Origin: Corinectria fuckeliana
Lineage: Eukaryota; Ascomycota; Sordariomycetes; Hypocreales; Nectriaceae
Length of the DNA stretch: 64,000 nucleotides
Assembly (NCBI GenBank): GCA_019137255.1
Contig: WPDH01000137.1
Span: 124,001 to 188,000, forward strand
Reading direction: 5' to 3'
Shown here: piece by piece, positions 55,743-64,000 of the stretch
Layout: every line of letters starts with the position of its first letter
How positions within the stretch are numbered: the stretch's first letter is position 1
Notes under the pieces: generated by a model
Database searches by the model: none
Told to the model about the DNA's origin: nothing
Seen by the model: the letters and a program-made list of their open reading frames with translations, nothing else
Made by a program: the position numbers and the translations under genes

Positions 55743-58700
55743 ATGAAATGCAACGGGGAGGGTAGGGAAACGCTTAGTAAGTGGACAACTACACAGTGTT
55801 CCCTAAAGTCTGTCGATCCTACAAATAGGCTGTTATATTTATTAGAGATGAGCAATACGCTGGTTACATTCTTTATCATTGTCTTACTCGAGACCTTTAC
55901 AAGTTTTAACATTCTTTGAGTCAGTCATATGCTTAAGTTATTACTCAAAGCCTGTAGTATATTAAATCGAAGAGAACTCTAGCAGGCACGTTAATACTCA
56001 CTTAAGGGATGTTACCTAAACCCAGTCCCAGTATAGGTTCCTTCCTTCTACGTACGGTAAGGTTGTCGTATTGAGATCGCGCTAAGTAGACAGAGAACTC
56101 GGATACAAGCCACACGCCATTGAATTCACACCTACTGGTAAATGCTACTACTTCTTACTCTACACATTCTGCTGATGAAAGTACCGGGCCCTGACTTAAC
56201 CGCCTAAGCGCGGGAACTTAAGCAGACGCTAGTTAAATACGACCCGCGCCTTGACATTAAAACTCTCTGAAAGCGTCTTTTGCGTCTTATCTCATCTCGC
56301 ATTAGAGTCTTTACGGAAACCAGATAAGAAACCGTCCTAGTATTTCATTACCAGCGCTGTCGTGCTCCGAAGCCGCAACGTGGGTGTGCAGCTGCAGTAG
56401 CCTTGTCTGCCAGATTAGACTGACTGCTGTTCCAGCCATCCAGTCCTGCGACATCATCCGAAGTCCCCAACTTGTCGTCACCCTTACAAATTTGCCCTCG
56501 CAATCGACCTTGGCAGGGTTCTTGTCAATGATCGTCGTGACCTCGATGCGCTTCCCAGAATTGTCGTGGAACTGAAAAGCTTCGTCGCCGTTGTACTGCT
56601 GCTTCAGAGGTAGCCTCCCTGTAGATAGCCACATTCAGTTCCTTGCCATTGTCTAGCCGAAGCGCCTTGTCCTTCTGCGGAGGACCCGGCGCCGAAAAGG
56701 CTCTGGATAAGGGATCAGAGAGTTTCCACTGCCACAGTGGTAATGCCAATGCTGGGTTCCACGGTCAAGCAGATAGCAACGTCCGTGGAGGACTAAAGGA
56801 TGTCGTTCTTATCGTTCAAAGAGCGAATGCAGGGGAAACGGACAGTGTCACGCTTGAGGTACTACATTTGCCGTGCTAGCTCTTGTGCTAAAAGCATAGT
56901 TCAATAGAGATGAGTCTTACACGGCACTGGCAGCTAAGATCAGCACAACAGAGACTTTGTTCTCATGTTCATCTGTAGGTTCCACACAAGGAAGATTCAC
57001 AGAGTCCTAAAGGGCCAGTCGTTCAAGCAACTGGCGGCGGAGTGGCCAAAGAAGGCATCTACAAGCACCATTTCTTCCAAGTAACTTCCATATGGAGGGT
57101 TGTCACTATACCGGAGCCAAAACAGTGACGTAGGCCGGCATTGCAGCACGAAAATGAAGAGCCAGATCAAGTAGTCTAGCAAAGTGCCATGATCTTCTTC
57201 AAGGCCGACACTAGGGCAGTCATCTCAAACTAATTGGCGTTCCTACACCACTGACCAATTGATGTCGTTTCCAATCAATAATTCAGGTTCCCGGAAAAGA
57301 TGGCCGGACGTCTTACCGTCCCTCTCGAGCAAGTAGCTCGTTCCTGTCAGACCATCCCGGTATTATCATAGATACCAGGTCTACTTTGAGCAGTGCGCAT
57401 TACTTTTTGCCGCACCTGGGAATGCAATACCGCCAGTCAACAGCCGTGGAGGCATAAAGTTTCCCAGCACGCTCATCCCTTGGGCAGAGCTACGGCAGTG
57501 GCTCAATATTCATTGTGTCATGATCTTGCGTGTTAGTTGGCGTATAATGAGGTGGATATTTTTTCTTGAAGAAGCATCTCTCGTATCACGGTGATGTTGC
57601 TATATATTCTGACGATGGGGAATACGCGACAACCAAGACATGATAGTTTGAGGATTTGACGTCCCATTAAAATAAATGTATTGCTTAGTTTTAAATATGC
57701 TTTCCTCAATATCTTTTGAGGTAAAGAAAGCAAACACAGCAAGTATTGCACAATAAAAGACCTTGTAAGCTACTATCCCCAGTATCATAAGACACAGTAA
57801 CCTTTTCCCTATAATTAGTCCAATTTTAAATAGGTGTATAGTACAATTCATGATGTGGACCTCGCTCCCATCTGACATGGCGAAATCTTCAGTCTGACGC
57901 CGTTTTGATCATACCATCACCCAACCTAAACTCCATTGTCTTGGCGATTTTGAACTCCTAGGGAATTATAACTGTAAGATTAATAACCAATCAGGCTGGA
58001 TATATGAAGTGAACGCCTGCCTCTTGAAAATTCACTTATCTCCCTTTATACCAGTTCTACCACCCGCTTTTTCAAACCATTTATTTTTACACCTTCTATA
58101 AAATGACCAGCACTCCATCGCACCAACTTCTGACTTTTCAGTGCTCGGAGCTTACCTTCCTTTATTAAAATCCATTCAACCAGCTATTCCCTTTTTCCAG
58201 CTTTGAATACCTTCCCCCGTACCGCGATTAATCTCCGTTTCAATCTCTCTATTCAACCTCCAGGGTAAATATTTCTATTCAGCCTGGGGTCTTTACACTG
58301 AAGTGCCTCCCTCACCAATAAACTATCTATCCTATCTATTAAGCATTTAAAACTTGTAGTCGCAAGCTTCTCGGAGATTTTGTTAAGTCCCCAGCTGCTA
58401 TTATATTTACCAGAACTATCCATAGGACCGAACCTTGCTATTCTAATACGTGAGCCTGAATAGCTGGTTTAATAGACGACAACGAGCCTGCCGACCCCAC
58501 AGCACTACCTGCATATACATCAATAACGTGACATCTTAGTGGACGTCATCATCATCTTATTGTTAATTATTCTCTAAAGATAAAACACTTCACCGGTTAG
58601 CTTAGATGAGGATGTATCGCACTGAAGATACAAGTAGGATTTAGTGAGCCTGCCTGACCTGGCATGAGTGAGTGTAAACCATTTAACTAAGCAGCGCTCC

Positions 58701-58744
58701 TCGTAAGCATTCAGCAGTGTAGAACCTCGGTAGGCCACATCGCC
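55743..58744. other. Long stretch without a recognised gene
   Basis: About 3 kb. Overlapping minus-strand frames at 56311-56749 (for example WQWKLSDPLSRAFSAPGPPQ) may be a decayed gene but match nothing I know. A 92-codon minus-strand frame at 57600-57878 has two hydrophobic stretches and is unassigned. Composition is mixed, with no clear repeat. Confidence 0.4.
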
Positions 58745-59376
58745 ATGGACCAGAAGCCCGTCATCGCGATGGCAGGCGCCGGAGATCTTGCTAAGTTAGT
58801 AGAAAGAAGAGCCAGAAGCTGGTACACAGTTGGCTAACACCCTGAATAGGTTCTTCCTGAAGAAGCATGGGCTGACGACACGTTTGATGTCGTCGAGTGT
58901 ACAAAACAGGTTTGGCAAAATTCTCCAGCCCTAACGAGAAGCCCAGGACGATAGCTGATCGGAAATAGAAGCGGTAGTAGTTTAACAGGCCCGAGGTGCG
59001 CCTTGCCATCGCTGACTACTCGGCCGAGCCAATGACGGAGATCCTCAATTCGACGGGCGCCATAGCCCTCTACGTCTTTTACATATCGCTCGACTCCTCA
59101 ACCTTTCTCAATGTCCACAACAACCTGCTAGACGCGTGCATACGGTATAAGAGCTTTATGTCCTCTGAGTGGGCGGGCAACGCCCGTGACTTTCCCCGGA
59201 TGCCGCGGATCTATACGCAGACCCGTCTTGCCATCCGTGAGCTGCTGAGCGCCCAGACTGAGATTGAATGGACCGTTCTGTGTCTGGGAATGTTCATGGA
59301 CTACGTAGACCCTTCTAAAAGGAAAATACTATCCTGCAGAGCTTCACAGTACCGTGTAGCTGCAAACGAACTATAG
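58745..59376 (+). pseudogene. NmrA-like / isoflavone-reductase-like NAD(P)-binding protein remnant
   Basis: The ATG at 58745 starts MDQKPVIAMAGAGDLAK, a Rossmann glycine loop, and a plausible intron follows. The next part (58850-58990) is disrupted by stops. From 58985 the frame is clear: RPEVRLAIADYSAEPMTEIL, FLNVHNNLLDACIR, SEWAGNARDFPRMPRIYTQT, and IEWTVLCLGMFMDYVDPSKR, ending at TAG near 59376. This order fits fungal NmrA-like reductases or regulators that bind NAD(P). The C-terminal substrate domain is missing and the middle is broken. Confidence 0.65.
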
Positions 59377-59528
59377 TCTCAGCCAGAGACCTTGAGTTAG
59401 GCTCAGGTCGACTCGTCCCGGACAAGGTCCATACCAGGTGGGAAAGGCAAGGACATGTTTGTCACACCATGCAGTAGAGGTTGAAGCCACAGCCGGGGCA
59501 GACATGAGACATAATTAGCGCGAAGTAC

Positions 59529-59690
59529 TGTTGGTGGCGGAGCCACTTGTCAGGCCCTCCATCGGGCACCGTCCACATTTCTGCCATAGATGCTAGGCAT
59601 CTAGCGACATCGGTGATCCCCTTTGGGACTCACCGTTCCGCCCCATTTCCTAGCTTAGTACAGTTACACAATACACGAAGTCATACCAAT
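59529..59690 (+). mobile_element. LTR-like repeat, copy 2 (less mutated)
   Basis: It starts tgttggtggcggagcc, in the same orientation as the copy at 29976. It retains C and G where the other copy has T and A, so it is nearer the original. No internal retrotransposon genes are adjacent, so it is probably a solo LTR or other dispersed repeat. Confidence 0.6.
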
Positions 59691-60392
59691 AAGTACTCAT
59701 GCCTCCTAGGCCTAGTATGCTCAACGTCCCCTCAGGCCCCAGGTCCAGTTTCCGCTAACCAAGACGCCTCGTCCTGAAGATCATCTACAGACTTGGGACT
59801 ATCGGACAGAACTTGGCCGTGCATGCGTCGACGTGGCTTTGCAGCAGCCGTAGATAGGCGCGAGGCGGGATTCGGATTGCAGACCAGCTGTCTGTAAATC
59901 TCGAATAGTCGCCTGAGAGCGGCTGATACGGGCGATTGAGCGTCTTGTCGTGTTGTCGAAGTCTGTATTCTCCCCTCGCTGCCGGGTTAAGAGGCAAGGA
60001 GGGCAGCTCAGTGTTTATCAATATTTCTGACAAGAGCATTTGATGCATTACACAATGTTATCTCCCTTATCCATCTAGTCTGTTTTTGGGCTCGCTGTGG
60101 ATTCCTGTATTGAGCGGCTACGTTATCGGGTAGCTAGCTCAGAAAGTCTGGGGTTAGTGTTGTTAGTGGCATGAGTGAGGCATGGGACGAAAGATAGCAA
60201 TGATAAGGCCGTGACTGATGAGAAGTGGCGATGAGCCCGAGACTATAACTATCTAAGCTAGGTAGGTATGGGGTATTCGACGCCAGATCGCCAAGACGTT
60301 CTGCTACAAGTCTGGACCAAGCACCAACGAAGACAACCAGCACAGCATCGTTGCTCTCTGACCACGCCAACCCATCCATATCCGCGGACAGG
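59691..60392. other. Intergenic, upstream of the permease
   Basis: No gene recognised. An 87-codon minus-strand frame (59785-60048) is unassigned. Confidence 0.4.
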
Positions 60393-62030
60393 ATGAAGAC
60401 CTCTGACAACGAGATGCCCGCGGCTGGCTCCCACTCCCAGAAACCGACGACCTCGCACAAAGGCACCGACTACGATGTGGGCGTCGTCGACGACGTCGAC
60501 GAGCGGCACGAGCTGCACGAGTCGTTCAGCCTCTGGAGCAGCATGGGGCTGCAATACTCGCTGACGTCGACGCCGCTGGCAGTTGGGGCGTATCTCGGGA
60601 GTGTCATTGGCGTTGGCGGAAGCCCCGTCTTCATCTACGGCTACGTCTTGGCGGTCCTGTGCAACCTGTGCGTCTGCGTGTCGCTGGCCGAGATTGCGGC
60701 CGTCTACCCGCACACATCCGGTGAGACCGCCTCCTCCCCTTTACCGATGGACTGAATTCTGAGTAAATCTGCAGGCCAGATCTTCTGGACCGCCGCCATG
60801 GCGCCCAAGAAAGCCTCCCGCGGCCTCAGCTACATCTGCGCCTGGGTCACCAGCGCGGCGTACTTCTTCCTCACGGCCGCGTGCACGCTGCTGTCGTCGC
60901 AGCTCATCTGGGCGCTCGTGCAGGTGATCCAGACGACCTTTGTGCTGCAGCCGTGGCACTACTACGTGGGCTACGTCGGCGCGACGCTCTTCACCCTGGT
61001 GCTCAACGTCCCCCTCTTCAAGCTCTACCCCTACATGCTCAAGGGCATGGTCGTGTACATCAACCTGGGCGCGCTCTTCGTCCTCGTCGCCCTCCTCGCA
61101 CGCACGCACCCCAAGCAGTCGGCGTCGTTTGTCTTCGCCGAGTTCGTCAACAACACCGGCTGGTCCTCGGACGGGGCCGTCTTCTTCCTCGGCCTGCTGC
61201 CCGGCGCCACCGCCGTCAACTGCTTCGAGGGCGCCGCTCACCTGGCCGAGGAGATGCCCGAGCCCAAGAAGAACGTGCCGCGGGTCATGGTCGGGAGTGC
61301 TGTGATGAGTGCCGTTTCCGGCCTGCCCATGATCCTCGTCTACATGTTCTGCAACACCAAGCCCGACAACCTGCTCGACCCCATCGGCGGCCAGCCCATT
61401 GCCCAGCTCCTCGTCGACTCCCTCGACTCCCAAGCCTTGGTCATCATCTCGGTTCTGATATACATCATCGTCATGCTCTTCGCCAGCGTCTGCCTCATGA
61501 CCAGCTTCTCCCGCACCATCTGGGCCGTCTCCCTCCAGGGCGCCCTCCCCGGCTCTGGCTTCATGTCGGCCGTGAACAGCTACTACGACCTCCCTGTCAA
61601 TGCCGTCGCCTCGGCAACCGTTCTCGTCATCGCCATCGGTACCATCCTGCTCGGATCCACGACGGCCATCAACGCCATCCTGGGCGGTGGCATCGTCATG
61701 TGCTACCTCTCGTACATGATTGTGCTCGGGTGTCTGCTGTACAGCGGCCGAGCCAGTATCTTCCCGACCGAACGATATTTCAACATGGGCCGCTACGGCT
61801 TGTTTTTCAACATTGTTTCCGTCGTTTGGATGCCCTTCATCACGACGTGGCTGTGCTTCCCTTCGTACTTGCCGGTGACTGGATCGACTATGAACTATGC
61901 ATCTGTCGTCATCGGCGGTGTCTTTCTCTTCGCAGTTATTAACTGGTTCGCGTACTCCAAGAAGCGATACGTCGTGCCGATTGCCATGGCTGCACGGCCG
62001 AATAATCCAGCATCGAGCGAGGATGTGTAG
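60393..62030 (+). CDS. Amino-acid/GABA-type permease (APC family)
   Basis: Exons 60393-60720 and 60775-62030 (54-bp intron) encode 527 residues. A hydrophilic N-terminus is followed by about twelve membrane helices. The first includes LAVGAYLGSVIGVGGSPVFI. The signature loop SLAEIAAVYPHTSGQIFW is rebuilt across the intron, and is followed by MAPKKASRGLSYICAWVTSA. Later segments include FEGAAHLAEEMPEPKKNVPR, a conserved loop of fungal GABA/choline-type transporters, and FSRTIWAVSLQGALPGSGFM. Members import GABA, choline or other amines and amino acids across the plasma membrane. GC-rich wobble bases contrast with the decayed genes to the left. The next gene is a class III aminotransferase in the same direction, which would fit an import-plus-transamination pair. 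Confidence 0.9.
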
Positions 62031-63056
62031 CTACAGGAGGTCCGCACTTGCAGGACTTTCTGCAACGCCTTTCGTTTAACGTTCTTGGTGGAGGCAATCT
62101 CAGCTAGTCTATAGGTCTACTAAGTACACAAGGAAGAGCTGTGGTTGTGCATGGCCACTCTCATAAATTAAAAATCACCTCCCTCTTCATATTTCCTTCT
62201 CAGATGTCATGGTCGCGTTTTTCAGTGCAATATGGCTTGAGTAGCTAGTGACTGGCTTGGGAAATCCAGCATCGCCTCTTCTTTGGAGAGTGAGGTATCA
62301 TTCTTAATGGACCATCTCTGACTCGCTTAGAATAATCGCAGCCAGCATCATAGTATATCACTCAACATTGTTTTCGAGCTTTTCCCCGCTGTATAGCTCG
62401 AATTACTCCGTCCTTAAGTCTACATACGAGCCAAGGGGGACCAATTGTGGCAGAGATCGACATAAGGGATCGGCGCATGGAACGATGAGAGCAGCAGTGC
62501 GGTCAAACTGGGCTAGAAGTGATAGCGGTGGGATCGCTTGAACATGTAGCTCTTCGTCTTTCTTTCTAGAATGCCACAGCGAACAGTATCAGGCTAACGA
62601 TTACCGTCTACCCCGCGAATCAGTAGTAACTAGCTCGAGTGATCGACATAGCGCATAATGCCCCCATGCACTTTTGGTGTTAGTGGCTGACGACGACCGG
62701 CATAGAATTCCATGTACGATCGATTTAGAAGGCGACAACGAGGAGACCCAGTTTCATTTCGCAGTACGGTTTCGTTGTCAGCTTCCGCTTTTGGTTCCGC
62801 ACATTGGTCCTACTTTGGGATTATCAGATCACTCCAGCTTATCTCGAAACAACATATTAATCTACCCGACCTGTTTTAGCATGGCCCACCGTTGCTACAC
62901 TCAAGGTAGATGGCCGACTATCAGCAAACCCCCCGAGGTCCATCCACACTCACCTACTGATATAAATGCACGCTACCGTCTCTTCTGTACCATTTGTCTC
63001 CTGATCTCCTCAACCCAGTCTCGACACTTCTTCGTCCAAGACAATCCCATCTCACA
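62031..63056. other. Intergenic between permease and aminotransferase
   Basis: No gene recognised. The right end is the aminotransferase promoter and leader. Confidence 0.4.
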
Positions 63057-64000
63057 ATGCCGTCTGTAACAACCCTGCAAGCCAATGGCGAAGGCACGAG
63101 CGTTGCGTCAGCCAACGGCACAAAGATGGCTCTACCCGAAGTTCAGCGCAAGGAGATTGTCCTCTCCAAAACGGCGCAGCATCTGCAAGACCTTCAGACG
63201 AAATACGTAGCCGGTGGCTTCACACCCTTGCCTGGCTTCATGGACAGGGGCAAGGGCGCCAAGCTCTGGGTGCGTCACCAGCTTTCACCTTCACCTTGGC
63301 TTGGAGGTTTGTCGTGGCTAACCTGCCGATTCTAGGACGTCGACGGCAAAGAATATCTCGACTTCATCTGCATGTTCAGCGCCTGCAACCAAGGCCACTG
63401 CCACCCCAAGATCGTCGCGGCCATGGTCGAGCAGCTGAGCAAGGGTAGGTTGCGCCCAATCCCGTGTTCCACCCTGCACCGGCTAAGATCAGACTCCTAG
63501 CCTACATCATCAACACTGCCGCACACAACAGCCGCTGGCCCGTCTTCGCCGAGATGATCTGCAAGCGCTTCAAGTACGACCAGGTTTCGCCCATGGTCAC
63601 GGGCGCCGAGGGCGCAGATTTGGCGTGCAAAATCGCGAGACGTCATGCACACGAAAAGAGAGGGGTCCCGTCGGACCAGGTCTTGATCCTGGCGGTTTCC
63701 GATAGCTACCACGGGCTTTCATCGGGTGTCTGGAACCTCCAAGATCCTAGCCCAGCAAGGACCGGTGAGTGCTTCCTCTCACCTTGATTCGGGACGAGAC
63801 ATTGACGTAGAGACGCAGCGTACGGCCTTGACAGCACGCAACACACAAACGTCAACCCTTCGACTGGAGCCTTGCTGCGGTATGGACACTTGGACGACAT
63901 GGCGAAATGCCTTGAAGAGCACCATGCTCGCGTAGGAGCCGTCATCATGGAGTGTATCCGCAACACGGGAAAGTACGAGCCTTAGACATCCCACACCCCC
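63057..64000 (+). CDS. Class III PLP-dependent aminotransferase, 5' part (continues beyond window)
   Basis: Exons 63057-63269, 63336-63444, 63501-63764 and 63813-about 63972 are supported by GT..AG introns. The protein shows the ornithine/GABA aminotransferase-type N-terminal half: DVDGKEYLDFICMFSACNQG, GHCHPKIVAAMVEQLSK, VTGAEGADLACKIARRHA, VSDSYHG, and MAKCLEEHHARVGAVIMECI. The PLP-binding lysine is not yet reached. Near the edge the frame meets TAG at 63983-63985. Either a donor (GTACGAG at 63973) opens another intron that leaves the window, or the copy has a late lesion. The enzyme moves the amino group of an omega-amine such as ornithine or GABA to a 2-oxo acid. Confidence 0.82.

Noticed and set aside
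60741..61433. 230-codon minus-strand open frame and a 353-codon plus frame (60881-61942) over the permease
   Set aside because: Both are shadow frames of the GC-rich permease exon. Their repetitive Gly/Glu/Val or Arg/His-rich sequence matches nothing, while the permease frame is strongly conserved.

Overview
The window looks like nuclear DNA of a filamentous ascomycete (Pezizomycotina). Genes carry short introns (47-68 bp, one of 118 bp) with GT..AG ends. Protein families are typically fungal: CYP504, a GABA-type permease, an ascomycete multicopper oxidase, Zn(II)2Cys6 and NACHT-ankyrin remnants, and small cysteine-rich secreted proteins. AT-rich islands have the C-to-T/G-to-A look of repeat-induced point mutation (RIP). 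I saw no rRNA, tRNA or CRISPR array. The species cannot be fixed from the sequence alone.

Layout. 1-5.4 kb: remains of a phenylacetate/homogentisate catabolic cluster, with an intact CYP504 P450 between dead copies of fumarylacetoacetase and homogentisate dioxygenase. 5.6-15.4 kb: an intact secreted M14 carboxypeptidase among decayed genes (possible HET-type gene, alpha/beta-hydrolase peptidase, TPR fragment, protein kinase). 16.3-32.7 kb: the most unusual part. It holds an M20 amidohydrolase, three separate stand-alone glycinamide ribonucleotide synthetase (PurD/GARS, ATP-grasp) paralogs, a broken threonine-dehydratase-like PLP gene between the first two, a 4.5 kb RIP-like AT-rich island between the second and third, and a SAM methyltransferase. 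As I recall, the housekeeping fungal GARS is normally fused to AIR synthetase (ADE5,7), so three stand-alone copies suggest an accessory pathway. 33-41 kb: NACHT-ankyrin, SDR and metallo-beta-lactamase-fold pseudogenes and a 10-cysteine secreted protein. 41-55.8 kb: a small membrane protein, an isochorismatase-like hydrolase, a dead transcription factor, a possible tubby/LURP-one-like protein, an 8-cysteine secreted protein, a dead AAA ATPase, a multicopper oxidase and a secreted jelly-roll-like protein. 58.7-64 kb: an NmrA-like pseudogene, an LTR-like repeat, an amino-acid/GABA-type permease and the 5' part of a class III aminotransferase that runs to the window edge.

Theme. About a dozen genes are broken, and many of the stops read like TGG-to-TAG or CAG-to-TAG transitions near RIP-like repeats. 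This looks like a fast-decaying accessory region in which a few enzymes (CYP504, the three GARS paralogs, M20, multicopper oxidase, permease) keep open, spliceable reading frames.
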